Below are positions 38,403 through 48,094 of a stretch of DNA of 64,000 nt, in pieces (positions within the stretch are counted from its first letter, which is position 1; each line of letters begins with the position of its first letter). The DNA is from Rhizobiaceae bacterium. Lineage in GTDB: Bacteria; Pseudomonadota; Alphaproteobacteria; Rhizobiales; Rhizobiaceae. The stretch spans positions 260,465-324,464 of the forward strand of contig JAMLJA010000002.1 in the NCBI GenBank assembly GCA_023953905.1. Reading direction: 5' to 3'. A program made the translations under genes and the position numbers. The notes under the pieces are model-generated. The model ran no database searches. It had not been told where the DNA came from and saw only the letters and a list, made by a program, of their open reading frames with translations.

Positions 38403-39545
38403 ATGAAGAACTTCTTGAAAACAGGATTGCTGGCGCTTTCGCTCACGGCGGCAAGCGCTGCCTTTGCCGAGCCCGTCAAGATCGGCATGATCACTACGCT
38501 TTCGGGCGGTGGCGCCGGCTTGGGTGTGGATGCGCGGGACGGTTTCGACCTTGCCATCAAGCTGGCTGGCAACAAGGACGTGACAGTCGTCACCGAAGAC
38601 GATGCGATGAAGCCTGAGCTTGCCGTGCAGATCGCCGACAAGATGATCCAGTCCGAAAAGGTCGACATTCTGACCGGCATCATCTGGTCGAACCTCGCCA
38701 TGGCGGTGGTTCCCAATGCCGTCGCGCAGGGCAAGTTCTACCTGTCGGTCAATGCCGGCCCGTCGCCGCTGGCTGGCGCGAAGTGCAACGAGAACTATTT
38801 CAACGTCGCCTATCAGAACGACAATTTTCACGAGGCGATGGGCGAATACGCGACCCAGCAGGGCATGAAGAAGGTCTTCATCATGGCCCCGAACTATCCG
38901 GCGGGAACGGACTCGCTGAGCGGATTCAAGCGCTTCTACAAGGGTGATCTGGCGGGCGAAGTCTACACCAAGCTCGGCCAGACCGACTATGCTGCCGAGA
39001 TTGCGCAGATCCGCGATTCCGGGGCAGATTCTGTCTTCTTCTTCCTTCCCGGTGGCATGGGCATCGCCTTTGTGAAGCAATACGCTCAGTCCGGCGTAGA
39101 TATTCCATTGATGGGCCCGGGCTTCTCGTTCAGCCAGGATGTGCTTGGCGCGATCGGCGACGCCGCGCTCGGCGCGAAAAACTCAGGTTCATGGTCGCAT
39201 GACCTCGACAACCCCGCCAACAAGACCTTTGTCGAGGAATTCCAGAAGGCCTATGGGCGCCTCCCCTCGACCTATGCGGCTCAGGCCTATGATACCGCCA
39301 ACCTCATCCTGTCTGCCGCCGCGAAGGCAGATGTGAAGGATGCGGACGCGTTCCGCGCGGCACTGAAGTCAGCCGATTTCAAGTCGGTGCGTGGCAAGTT
39401 TAAGTTCAATACCAACAACCACCCGATTCAGGACCTCTATGTGCGCGAGGTTGTGAAGGAAGGTGACGTGCTGACGAACAAGATCATCGCCACCGCCTTT
39501 ACGGATCATGCTGACGCCTACGCGAAGGATTGCCCGCTCAAGTAG
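38403..39545 (+). CDS. HAAT-type ABC transporter substrate-binding protein
   Basis: Periplasmic binding protein of the branched-chain amino acid/aromatic acid class (Peripla_BP_6), 380 aa. Signal peptide LKTGLLALSLTAASAAFA-E. GMITTLSGGGAGLGVDARDG opens the mature domain and AAQAYDTANLILSAA is in the C-terminal lobe. GGAGG lies before the ATG. It begins the five-gene transporter operon downstream of the tryptophan-degradation genes, so uptake of an aromatic compound such as anthranilate, kynurenine or a benzoate is plausible; that is inference. Confidence 0.92.
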   Translation: MKNFLKTGLLALSLTAASAAFAEPVKIGMITTLSGGGAGLGVDARDGFDLAIKLAGNKDVTVVTEDDAMKPELAVQIADKMIQSEKVDILTGIIWSNLAMAVVPNAVAQGKFYLSVNAGPSPLAGAKCNENYFNVAYQNDNFHEAMGEYATQQGMKKVFIMAPNYPAGTDSLSGFKRFYKGDLAGEVYTKLGQTDYAAEIAQIRDSGADSVFFFLPGGMGIAFVKQYAQSGVDIPLMGPGFSFSQDVLGAIGDAALGAKNSGSWSHDLDNPANKTFVEEFQKAYGRLPSTYAAQAYDTANLILSAAAKADVKDADAFRAALKSADFKSVRGKFKFNTNNHPIQDLYVREVVKEGDVLTNKIIATAFTDHADAYAKDCPLK

Positions 39546-39658
39546 TCGGGGGCAGCACCCTTCCTCCGTGCGCATCACTGACCGGCTTTTTCCTACCTGG
39601 AACAAGCCGGCCAGACACGGCGCGATCGAATGATGGGTCGCCCAGGCGCTTCGCAAAT

Positions 39659-40579
39659 ATGTCCTCCGCCCTCCTCATAGAGCAATTGCTCAACGGACTT
39701 CAGTTCGGCGTCATGCTGTTCCTGATGGCGGCGGGACTGACGCTTATTTTTGGGGTCATGGGTCTGATAAACCTCGCCCACGGCTCATTCTATATGATTG
39801 GTGCATTCGCCTGCGCTGCCGTTGCGGCATGGACGGGATCATTCTGGCTCGGACTTGTGGCCAGTCTCGCCGCGGCAGCAGCGGCCGGCGCCATCGTTGA
39901 GATTCTGGTCGTGCGCAGGCTCTACGAGAGAGACCATCTCGACCAGGTTTTGGCAACTTTCGCACTCATCCTGATCTTTTCTGAAGGCACACGCTGGCTG
40001 TTCGGATCATTCCCGCTGTATCTCGACATTCCACCAGTGCTTTCCGGGGCAATACCCCTTCCCGGGGGCGCGCAATATCCGCTTTATCGCCTCGCCATCA
40101 TTGCTGCGGGCATCCTCGTCGCGATTGGTCTCTATCTCCTGATTTCGTGGACACGGATCGGTATGCGGATACGAGCGGGTGAATCCGACCGGGAGATGAT
40201 CGGCGCATTGGGGGTCGACATCGGCAGCCTCTACACCTTGGTCTTTGCACTTGGCGCGGCATTGGCCGGCCTCGCGGGCGCGATGGTAGGCGCCCTGCAA
40301 TCTGTCCAGGTGGGCATGGGCGAACCGGTTCTTATCCTTGCCTTCGTGGTCATCGTCATCGGCGGCATCGGCTCGATCAAGGGCGCGCTCGTTGGCGCCG
40401 TGCTTGTCGGGCTGGTCGACACGCTGGGACGCCTCCTCCTGCCGAAGCTGTTCGCCATCGCAATGGGTCCCTCCGAAGGTGCGACCGTCGGCGCAGCTGT
40501 CGCGTCCATGCTGATCTACATCGTCATGGCATTGATCCTTGCGCTCAGGCCGCAAGGCCTGTTTCCGGCCAATACGTGA
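39659..40579 (+). CDS. HAAT ABC transporter permease, LivH type
   Basis: First integral membrane subunit of the importer, 306 aa. The mature pattern starts SSALLIEQLLNGLQFGVMLF at ATG 39659, with LIFGVMGLINLAHGSFYMIG typical of LivH, and ends AYIVMALILAL-like RPQGLFPANT. Longer frames back to 39530 give an unconserved tail. The stop overlaps the next start. Confidence 0.93.
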   Translation: MSSALLIEQLLNGLQFGVMLFLMAAGLTLIFGVMGLINLAHGSFYMIGAFACAAVAAWTGSFWLGLVASLAAAAAAGAIVEILVVRRLYERDHLDQVLATFALILIFSEGTRWLFGSFPLYLDIPPVLSGAIPLPGGAQYPLYRLAIIAAGILVAIGLYLLISWTRIGMRIRAGESDREMIGALGVDIGSLYTLVFALGAALAGLAGAMVGALQSVQVGMGEPVLILAFVVIVIGGIGSIKGALVGAVLVGLVDTLGRLLLPKLFAIAMGPSEGATVGAAVASMLIYIVMALILALRPQGLFPANT

Positions 40580-41571
40580 TGGCGGCTCTCATGAACCGCT
40601 CGATCCCTGTCAATGTCGTGCTGGCGCTTCTGCCGGTCGGCATCGCGCTCGGAGCCGTCGCCTTCGATGAACCATTTTTTGTGACGCTTGCGACCCGAAT
40701 GGCGATCCTAGCGCTCGCCGCGACGGGCCTCAATCTCGCGCTCGGACTCGGCGGACTGGTGTCCTTTGGACATGCGGCATTCTTCGGCATCGGCGGCTAT
40801 GCGGCGGGCATTCTGGCCACCCATGCGCTCTACATGCAGCCCATCCTGACCTGGCCTGTCGAGATCGGCGGCACAGACAGCATGCCGGCAATCTGGCTGG
40901 TGGCTGTGGTTGTGGCGGGGCTGGTCGCGTTGGGAACTGGCGCGATCAGCCTGCGCACATCCGGCGTCTATTTCATCATGATCACCCTCGCCTTCGCGCA
41001 GATGATCTACTATTTCGCCATTTCCTGGCCGGCCTATGGCGGCGAGGATGGCCTGTCGGTCCCCACCCGCGCGGTCTTTCCGGGTGTCAACACGGCGACG
41101 CCCATGGGTTTCTTTGCCGTATGCTATGGCGCTCTGCTCGTCGGCGTGACCATCTTCGCCATCCTGCGCGCGTCTCGCTTCGGCGCGGCACTGCAGGCGG
41201 CGCGTCAGAACGAAACCCGCCTTGCGGCAGTCGGCATTGCCCCGTTTCGAATCAAACTGGTTGCCTTCGTCCTCTCGGCAATGCTCACCGCCGTCGCCGG
41301 TGCTCTGTTTGCGGATCTGAATCGCTTTGCCAGCCCCTCCATGATGTCGTGGCAGATGTCCGGGGAACTCATCGTCCTGATCATCCTTGGCGGCACAGGC
41401 CGCCTGTTCGGCCCGGTCGCGGGCGCGGTACTGTTCGTTCTGATCGAACATCTTCTGGGCGGCGCAACCGAACGCTGGCAGCTTTTCCTGGGCTTGATCC
41501 TGCTCGGCGTGGTGCTGTTCGCCCGCGGCGGGATGGTCGGCCTACTGGCTGGAAAACCGCGCCATGGCTGA
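40579..41571 (+). CDS. HAAT ABC transporter permease, LivM type
   Basis: Second permease subunit, 330 aa. The ATG at 40579 overlaps the previous stop (TGATG); a GTG at 40576 is also in frame. LAATGLNLALGLGGLVSFGH and AAFFGIGGYAAGIL are the LivM signature, and a cytosolic loop RQNETRLAAVGIAPFRIKLV carries the coupling region to the ATPases. The 3' end overlaps the next gene by 8 bp. Confidence 0.93.
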   Translation: MAALMNRSIPVNVVLALLPVGIALGAVAFDEPFFVTLATRMAILALAATGLNLALGLGGLVSFGHAAFFGIGGYAAGILATHALYMQPILTWPVEIGGTDSMPAIWLVAVVVAGLVALGTGAISLRTSGVYFIMITLAFAQMIYYFAISWPAYGGEDGLSVPTRAVFPGVNTATPMGFFAVCYGALLVGVTIFAILRASRFGAALQAARQNETRLAAVGIAPFRIKLVAFVLSAMLTAVAGALFADLNRFASPSMMSWQMSGELIVLIILGGTGRLFGPVAGAVLFVLIEHLLGGATERWQLFLGLILLGVVLFARGGMVGLLAGKPRHG

Positions 41572-42316
41572 TCCGATCCTCGCCATCCGCAATCTCAACA
41601 AGAGCTTCGGCGCCCTTAAGGCGACCGACGATGTGAGCCTTGATCTGAGGCACGGAGAGATCCACGCTCTGATCGGCCCGAATGGAGCGGGAAAGACCAC
41701 GCTCATTCACCAGATTTCAGGATCGCTGAAACCAGACGCCGGACGCATCGAGTTCATGGGTGCCGATGTGACAGGGCTCAGCCTCTCGCAGCGCGCAAGG
41801 TCCGGACTCGGCCGCTCCTTCCAGATTTCGTCTCTCGCACTGGAGTTTTCGGCTCTGCGCAATGTCATGCTGGCCGTTCAGTCGTACCAGGGGTCGAGCT
41901 TCCGCTTCTTCAAGCCGGTGATGCGCGATGCATCCCTGATAGACCCGGCCATGGCGGTTCTTGAGCGTGTCGGCATTGCCGATCGCGCCCATGTGGCGGC
42001 AAGCGAACTTTCTCACGGCGAACGGCGAAAGCTTGAGATTGCGATCGCGCTCGCCATGAAATCCAGGGCTTTTCTCTTCGATGAGCCGATGGCAGGGATG
42101 GGACCGGAAGGTTCGAAGCAACTGACCACCTTTCTTGACGAGCTGCGTGGCGAAGCGCCTATTCTGCTGGTCGAACACGACATGGACGCGGTGTTCGCAT
42201 TGGCCGACCGCATTTCCGTACTGGTTTATGGCCGCGTCATCGCCAGCGGTACCGTCGACGAGATCAGGAGCGATCCAGAGGTCAGACGCGCCTATCTCGG
42301 GGAGCATGCAGAATGA
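41564..42316 (+). CDS. HAAT ABC transporter ATPase, LivG type
   Basis: Nucleotide-binding subunit, 250 aa. Walker A GPNGAGKTTL (about 34-43), signature SHGERRKLEIAIALAMK, Walker B AFLFDEPMAGMG and the switch His in LLVEHDMDAVF. The LivG-type insertion between Walker A and the Q-loop is present. The signature's first residues read LSHGE where LSGGE is usual; this variant is common in the LivG group. Confidence 0.94.
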   Translation: MADPILAIRNLNKSFGALKATDDVSLDLRHGEIHALIGPNGAGKTTLIHQISGSLKPDAGRIEFMGADVTGLSLSQRARSGLGRSFQISSLALEFSALRNVMLAVQSYQGSSFRFFKPVMRDASLIDPAMAVLERVGIADRAHVAASELSHGERRKLEIAIALAMKSRAFLFDEPMAGMGPEGSKQLTTFLDELRGEAPILLVEHDMDAVFALADRISVLVYGRVIASGTVDEIRSDPEVRRAYLGEHAE

Positions 42317-42999
42317 GCCTGCTCAAGGTTTCGGCTCTGGAAACATATTATGGCACCGCGCAGGCTCTGTTCGGTGTCCACCTTGAGGTTGCGCAAGGCG
42401 AAGTCGTGGCGCTGATGGGGCGCAACGGAATGGGTAAGACGACCACTATTGCATCGATACTGGGTCTGCGGCGCGCGGCGCGCGGAAGCGTCAGCTTTGA
42501 CGGCACCGAGGTCACACGCATGAAGCCCTATCGCGTCGCACGCTGTGGAATAGGTCTCGTGCCGGAAGGCCGACGCTGTTTTCCTAATTTGACCGTGCGT
42601 GAGAATCTCGTGGCGGCAGGGCGCAGCGGCAGCTGGACTCGCGAACGCGTCAATGAACTCTTTCCACGGCTTGGCGAGCGCGCCAACCAATATGCCAACA
42701 CGCTTTCCGGCGGCGAACAGCAGATGTTGGCCATCGGCCGCGCGTTGATGACCAATCCCCGATTGCTGATCCTCGATGAGGCAACCGAAGGGCTCGCGCC
42801 GGTCATCCGCCAGACCATCTGGTCAGCCATCCGCACTTTAAAGTCGCAAGGCCAGTCGATCCTGGTTGTCGACAAGACCCTCTCGGAATTGCTGCCGGTC
42901 GCCGACCGCGTCTTTATCCTGGAAAAGGGCCAGACCGTCTGGTCCGGCACATCCGCCGAACTCACATCTCCAGTGCAGGATCGCTATCTCGGCGTTTGA
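42313..42999 (+). CDS. HAAT ABC transporter ATPase, LivF type
   Basis: Second nucleotide-binding subunit, 228 aa. Walker A GRNGMGKTTT, signature LSGGEQQMLAIGRALMT, Walker B LLILDEATEGLAP. The usual switch His after Walker B is replaced by Lys (ILVVDKTLSELLP where families have VEQN or a His); LivF proteins often vary here. The start overlaps the previous stop (ATGA). It ends the transporter operon. Confidence 0.93.
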   Translation: MSLLKVSALETYYGTAQALFGVHLEVAQGEVVALMGRNGMGKTTTIASILGLRRAARGSVSFDGTEVTRMKPYRVARCGIGLVPEGRRCFPNLTVRENLVAAGRSGSWTRERVNELFPRLGERANQYANTLSGGEQQMLAIGRALMTNPRLLILDEATEGLAPVIRQTIWSAIRTLKSQGQSILVVDKTLSELLPVADRVFILEKGQTVWSGTSAELTSPVQDRYLGV

Positions 43000-43220
43000 C
43001 CCCAAATGGCCTCGCTGACGCCGTTTCGGCGAGCCTGCGATTGTCCTCTTCCGGAACCAATCCGCCGTACCAGCGTTCTCCGAAAGCCTTCTCTGCTTGG
43101 TTTGGACAGGCCTTGGATTGCATTTGCCCACACAGGCTGGTGATCCGAAGCCGACGAATCGTTCGTACAAAGTGGAGATCCGGGATTTTCAGCTGATCTA
43201 CCCTGAGTGGAGCGCGGACC

Positions 43221-44078
43221 ATGGAAGAGACGGCAAGACGCAACCTCATTCGCACCGCAATGAAGGCACCTTATCTCCAGCGAGATGAGGAACATGAGCT
43301 CGCACTGAGATGGAAGCATGCGAAAGATCAGGAAGCCCTCAACAGAATCGCGATCGCGCATATGCGCCTTGTGATCGCCATGGCATCCAAGTTCCGTCAT
43401 TTCAGCCTCCCGATGGGCGATCTCATTCAGGAAGGTCATGTGGGACTGCTTGAAGCAGCCGCCCGATTCGAGCCTGATCGCGACGTGCGGTTCTCCACCT
43501 ATGCGACCTGGTGGATCAGAGCCTCCATGCAGGATTACATATTGCGCAACTGGTCGATCGTGCGTGGCGGAACCAGCTCTGCGCAGAAGGCGCTGTTCTT
43601 CAATCTCCGCCGCCTTCGTGCTAAGCTGGCGACCGGCTCCGAGTCCCTCACGAACGCCGAAGTGCACAAGCAGATCGCCACCATAGTTGGCGTCTCCGAA
43701 GCCGATGTAGCCAACATGGATGCGCGGTTCGCGGGTCATGATTCATCATTGAACGCCCCCGTCGGCGAAGATGCCGATGCATCAGACAGGATGGACTATC
43801 TGGTGGATGACGAACCTCTTCCCGACGAGATCGTTCAGGAGCGCATTGATCTTGAACGCCGCAATGACTGGCTGAACTTGGCACTCGGAGCGCTGAATGA
43901 TCGAGAACTGCGGATCATCCGGGAGCGTCGTCTTCAGGACAATGGCGCGACGCTCGAATCGCTTGGCGAGACGCTCGGGATCTCCAAGGAACGCGTTCGC
44001 CAGATTGAAACGCGCGCTCTGGAAAAGCTGAAGGTAGCGCTGGTCCGCGCCAACCCGGAAATTGCACAGGCCGCGTAA
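43221..44078 (+). CDS. rpoH2: RNA polymerase sigma-32 factor, RpoH2 type
   Basis: Group 3-like sigma factor for stress genes, 285 aa. Region 2 is present (RLVIAMASKFRHFSLPMGDL, GHVGLLEAAARFEPDRDVRF, STYATWWIRASMQDYI). The sigma-32-specific RpoH box reads QKALFFNLRRLRAKL. Region 4 ends SLGETLGISKERVRQIETRA. Hyphomicrobiales commonly carry two RpoH proteins and this resembles the second one, with roles in oxidative and heat stress in rhizobia; assignment to RpoH2 rather than RpoH1 is from overall pattern. Preceded by a 221-bp gap without another gene. Confidence 0.9.
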   Translation: MEETARRNLIRTAMKAPYLQRDEEHELALRWKHAKDQEALNRIAIAHMRLVIAMASKFRHFSLPMGDLIQEGHVGLLEAAARFEPDRDVRFSTYATWWIRASMQDYILRNWSIVRGGTSSAQKALFFNLRRLRAKLATGSESLTNAEVHKQIATIVGVSEADVANMDARFAGHDSSLNAPVGEDADASDRMDYLVDDEPLPDEIVQERIDLERRNDWLNLALGALNDRELRIIRERRLQDNGATLESLGETLGISKERVRQIETRALEKLKVALVRANPEIAQAA

Positions 44079-44087
44079 GGCGTCAGC

Positions 44088-45602
44088 CTATTGATCCGTG
44101 ATGATCTTGACCTTGTCGCCGGCCGAAACGCTGGCGCCCGGCCCAAGCGCGTTGATGACGCGGAAGAGATCGAGCTTGCGATCGACGCCGGTCATGCTGG
44201 CGGAGAGAGACGCGACCGTCTGACCCGGCTTGACCGTCAACACCCGGATACGGAGGGGCTTGAGTGCGGCCTTCTCGGCAGCCGATAGCATCTTGAACGA
44301 TCCACTCACCGCGCGTGCGGTGGGCGTCAGGCTTGCATTCCCGACAGGCGCGGCAGTCAGCAAACGATAAACCTGCCCATCGACGCGTATTACCACAATG
44401 TCGAATGCCCAGCCATCAGCCCGTGCGGTGGCAAAGGCGGCATCGTTTCCATTGAGGCGTTCAGCGCGCACGCTCGAAGGGTCGAGGCCTGCGATCCAAC
44501 CGCTGCGCAGATAGTCGGTCAAGGACGTGCCGCGATTGAGCTCGACGGCGTCAAATCGCACCGCGACATCGCCGGGGCCAGTCGCCGTTACCGCCGCCGC
44601 ACTATTGTCGATGACAAAGCCCGAAGGAACGGAGAACGCGATGCCGAGCTTCGGATGCAGAAACGTGTTGCCGCGCACATAGCCTTCGTCGGGCGTATCG
44701 CCATAAAGCAACCCATCTATCCCGGCCAGGAACGAGTCGCGGTCACGCGCGGCATCACCGGGTGTGCCGAACGCACGCGCATGTCGCAGTGCCAATTCTA
44801 TGCGCTGAGGCGCGTTCGGATGACTGGCCAGAAAGTCGAGGCTTGCGTCGGTTGCACCCGTGATGGATCGAAAGCCCTGATATGCGGCCATGGATTGCAG
44901 GAATCGGGAAGCAGCATAGGGATCATAACCGGCACGGCCGGTCGTTCGTATGCCGATCGCATCGGCCTCCAGTTCCTGATTGCGAGAAAATTGCGCCAGT
45001 CGCAGCTTACCCCTCACCAATGCCGCCTTCGCGGCCTGATTGTCGGTGAGAACGTCCGAGACGACGCGGGTCGCGAGTCCCTCTTCCGCTTCCTTGCGCT
45101 GCCGCGCGAGACCATGATTTGCCGTAACGTGGCCCATTTCATGCGCGATGACGGCGGCAAGCTCGGATGAATCATTGGCAAGCGCCAGCAATCCCCGCGT
45201 CACATAGAGATAGCCGCCGGGTAGCGCGAAGGCGTTCACATTGGGCGAGTTGAGAATCGTGATTCGATAGGTCTGGGTCGGATTGTCGGTCTCGACCGTC
45301 AGATTGCCAACGACTTTGGCAACCATACGCTCGAGCTTCGGATCAGAATACTCACCGCCATAGGTTGCAAGAATGCGCGGATGCTGCGCGCGCGCAAGCT
45401 CGGCCAAGCGGTCATTGCGGTTGACCGAATCGATCGTGACAGGATTGTTGGACGGCTGGAATGCCTGTTCGTTGATCTGTTCAACTGCAGACTGACAAGC
45501 GGCAAGAGTCAGCGCGAGCACAACAAGGGCCGCGCCGCGCGGCAACAACCGTGCGAAGCCATGATTTATGGCAGGCTTCAGGCTGACACGCTGCACGTCC
45601 AA
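44088..45602 (-). CDS. M48 family metalloprotease lipoprotein with LysM-like C terminus
   Basis: Periplasmic or outer-membrane-anchored zinc protease, related to BepA/LoiP quality-control proteases. About 504 aa from TTG 45602 (AAGGA six bases upstream); a GTG at 45656 would add 18 residues before the signal. Lipobox VLALTLAACQS. The catalytic motif is AAVIAHEMGHVTANHG with both His and the Glu. After the protease domain come a region of unknown fold and a C-terminal LysM-like segment (VLTVKPGQTVASLSASM) that may bind peptidoglycan. It converges on rpoH2. Confidence 0.9.
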   Translation of the reverse strand: MDVQRVSLKPAINHGFARLLPRGAALVVLALTLAACQSAVEQINEQAFQPSNNPVTIDSVNRNDRLAELARAQHPRILATYGGEYSDPKLERMVAKVVGNLTVETDNPTQTYRITILNSPNVNAFALPGGYLYVTRGLLALANDSSELAAVIAHEMGHVTANHGLARQRKEAEEGLATRVVSDVLTDNQAAKAALVRGKLRLAQFSRNQELEADAIGIRTTGRAGYDPYAASRFLQSMAAYQGFRSITGATDASLDFLASHPNAPQRIELALRHARAFGTPGDAARDRDSFLAGIDGLLYGDTPDEGYVRGNTFLHPKLGIAFSVPSGFVIDNSAAAVTATGPGDVAVRFDAVELNRGTSLTDYLRSGWIAGLDPSSVRAERLNGNDAAFATARADGWAFDIVVIRVDGQVYRLLTAAPVGNASLTPTARAVSGSFKMLSAAEKAALKPLRIRVLTVKPGQTVASLSASMTGVDRKLDLFRVINALGPGASVSAGDKVKIITDQ

Positions 45603-45706
45603 TCCTATTCCTTTCACCGGCTCTTGCCCGACACCATACGCACAATTCCAACACACTATTTCCGTGTGGCTGTGAATTATGTCCGCATCCGGGCATAGAC
45701 CGGGGT

Positions 45707-46453
45707 TTAGCGTGCAGCGCCGTCATCTCCAATATAGTCGCGAAATGCCTTGGGACCAGCGGCTTCGAAGAACCTGTCCATCTTACCAGTCGCCGAAACC
45801 CTGCCGTGCTCGAGAAAGACGAGTTCCTCGGCGATCTTTCGTGCATCGGAGGGGTGATGTGTCACAAATATCACGGTCATGCGCCGTTCTTGCTGCAACT
45901 CGATGACGAGATCGATCATGTCGTCGCGCAGCGCGGGGCCGAGCGCGGCAAACGGCTCGTCAAGCAGTAGAACGGGACGGTCACGCACCAGAACCCGGGC
46001 CAATGCCACGCGCTGGCGCTCGCCGCCCGAAAGTTCCCGCGGCAGGCGCGCTTCCTTGCCTGCCAGGCCAACGCGCGCCAGCGCGCTCGAAACCGCTTCA
46101 CGATCGGCGGCGTCGAGCCGAAGTGATGGCGAACGCCCGAGGCCGACATTCCTGGCAATCGAGAGATGGCCGAACAGATTGTTCTCCTGAAACACCATCG
46201 ACACAGGCCGGAGCGCGGGCGCCAGCGAGGTCACGTCCGCGTCGCCGATCAAGATGCGTCCGGAGTCAGGTACTTCGAAACCCGCAATGAGATTCAGCAG
46301 GGTCGACTTGCCGGAACCGCTGGGCCCCATGAGGGCGGTGACGACGCCCGGCGAAAAGGCGACGTCGAAGTCGAAACGCGTCTCCGAATAGCTGAAAACG
46401 ACCTTGTCGAATACAAGCGGCGACCCGGCGTTGATAGGCTCACCCTCGTGCAT
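45707..46453 (-). CDS. thiQ: thiamine ABC transporter ATPase
   Basis: Energises thiamine import. 248 aa from ATG 46453 (AGGA six bases upstream; an earlier ATG at 46483 lies inside thiP). Walker A GPSGSGKSTLLNLIAGF, Q-loop VFQENNLFGHLSI, signature LSGGERQRVALARVL, Walker B VLLLDEPFAALGP, switch His in FVTHHPSDA. Last gene of thiBPQ, overlapping thiP by 14 bp. Confidence 0.95.
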   Translation of the reverse strand: MHEGEPINAGSPLVFDKVVFSYSETRFDFDVAFSPGVVTALMGPSGSGKSTLLNLIAGFEVPDSGRILIGDADVTSLAPALRPVSMVFQENNLFGHLSIARNVGLGRSPSLRLDAADREAVSSALARVGLAGKEARLPRELSGGERQRVALARVLVRDRPVLLLDEPFAALGPALRDDMIDLVIELQQERRMTVIFVTHHPSDARKIAEELVFLEHGRVSATGKMDRFFEAAGPKAFRDYIGDDGAAR

Positions 46454-48056
46454 CTTTTTCCTCTCGGCCCAGCCAGTCGGCAATCATAATCAGGGTCAGG
46501 CAGAAAAGGCCCAGAAGCAGCGCCAGCCCTGCCGCATCCGCCGTGCGATAGCTGCCCATGCGTTCGTAAAGCAGATAGGGCAGCGTCTTCAGTCCTTCAG
46601 ACCCGAAAAGCGCAATGACGCCCAAATCGCCGAGCGACAAAGCCATCGCGAAGGCGAAGGCGGTGGCAAACGGACGACGCAGAACCGGCCACTCGATCAA
46701 CCTCAACCGATTCCATCCCGTTATGCCCAATGAAAGACACAACCGATCGTGACGTTCAGCTGCCGCATCATGAGCTGGCCGGATGGCCCGCAACGCAAAC
46801 GGCATCGCCATCACTGCATTGACCAAGGCAACCATGATGGGAGCGACCGAAAACACATCGGTGAAATGGCGCAACAGCACGAACCACCCGGCCCCAATCA
46901 CGATTGGGGGCACGACAAGAACAAAACTCGCGCCAGTATCGAAGATGCTCGCAAGAAACGTTGCACCACTTCCGCTGCTGTATGAACGGGCGGCGGCGAG
47001 GGCCCAGGCGAGGGTCGCCGCAAGGGTTGCGGACACGACCGCGAGTACGAGACTTGTTCCGAGCGCCCTGTGAAAACTCGATTCTGAAAGAAGACGCCCA
47101 AGGTCGGCCTTCAATCCAGATACAACGATCGCGACCATTGGACCGGCCACGAAGAGCAATGCGAGCACAATGCATATTGCGTTGAACAGCAATTCCTGCG
47201 GGCCGACATTCACGTAGCGCTGGCGCGCGACCACCAGATTTGCCTCACCGGTGACGTTTGCGCCGAGCCGTATGAGGCCCGTCACCACGACAAGCGTCAG
47301 CGCTATCTGAATGACCGTCAGCGCGACCGCACGCGCAAGATCGAAATCGAAACGCAACGCCTGGTAGATCGCAACTTCCAGTGTCGAAGCGGCAGGGCCG
47401 CCGCCAAGCGTCAACACGATGGTGAAGGAGGTGATGCACAGCATGAAGATCAGACCCGCGACACCGGGTATCGCAGCGCGCAGGACCGGCCATTCGATCA
47501 GCCGGAAAGAAGCGCCCGCCCCCATGCCAAGCTGGCTCGCGAGCCGCAACTGGTCGCCCGGAACGGTGTCCAGTGCCTCGACCAGAAGCCGCGTTGCAAG
47601 CGGCAGGTTGAAGAACACATGCGCGACAAGAATGCCCGCAAGACCATAGATCCCCGGCCAGCCTCCATCCCAAAACGACGAAAGGAGCGGCGCAAAGAGC
47701 CCCGCGCGACCGAACAGCGCCAGAACCCCCATCGCCGCCACGAGCGCGGGAAGCGCCAGCGGAACGGCGAACAGCTTCAGAATGAAGGACCGGCCCCAGA
47801 ATACCGGATGGCGCGAAAGCGCACGCGCCACCGCGATCGCCGGTACGACCGAAAACAAGGTGGACAACAGCGCCTGCAGCAGGGTGAAGCGGATGAGACG
47901 CAACATGTACCCGTCAAACGCCGCAATCGCCCGGGACAGGTCCCGAAAGCCCTCGACCAGCAGCCCGCCAAACGCGCCGCCGATGAGAACCACGATCACG
48001 CCAAGCGAAACGATCCCGGGAAGGAGAGGACGCACGGAGCGCGCAGAGGTGGACAT
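46440..48056 (-). CDS. thiP: thiamine ABC transporter permease
   Basis: A double-length permease of about 538 aa formed of two fused membrane halves, each with an ABC permease domain (about 60-260 and 340-530); RLIEWPVLRAAIPGVAGLIF and, in the second half, RLIEWPVLRRPFATAFAFAM are the two EAA-type coupling loops. I start it at ATG 48056 with GGAAG seven bases upstream rather than 48074. It lies between thiB and thiQ in a riboswitch-led operon. Confidence 0.94.
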   Translation of the reverse strand: MSTSARSVRPLLPGIVSLGVIVVLIGGAFGGLLVEGFRDLSRAIAAFDGYMLRLIRFTLLQALLSTLFSVVPAIAVARALSRHPVFWGRSFILKLFAVPLALPALVAAMGVLALFGRAGLFAPLLSSFWDGGWPGIYGLAGILVAHVFFNLPLATRLLVEALDTVPGDQLRLASQLGMGAGASFRLIEWPVLRAAIPGVAGLIFMLCITSFTIVLTLGGGPAASTLEVAIYQALRFDFDLARAVALTVIQIALTLVVVTGLIRLGANVTGEANLVVARQRYVNVGPQELLFNAICIVLALLFVAGPMVAIVVSGLKADLGRLLSESSFHRALGTSLVLAVVSATLAATLAWALAAARSYSSGSGATFLASIFDTGASFVLVVPPIVIGAGWFVLLRHFTDVFSVAPIMVALVNAVMAMPFALRAIRPAHDAAAERHDRLCLSLGITGWNRLRLIEWPVLRRPFATAFAFAMALSLGDLGVIALFGSEGLKTLPYLLYERMGSYRTADAAGLALLLGLFCLTLIMIADWLGREEKDARG

Positions 48057-48094
48057 TCGATGGCTTCCGCGCATCCCCTTACGCCCGATTCCGT

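Noticed and set aside
38366..38405. A 12-codon frame just before the substrate-binding protein, overlapping its start
   Set aside because: Too short and without a distinct feature; the GGAGG inside it is the ribosome binding site of the transporter gene.
38403..42999. Repeat arrays, CRISPR or mobile elements in the accessory region
   Set aside because: I looked for short regular repeats, transposase motifs and terminal inverted repeats at 28-43 kb and found none.
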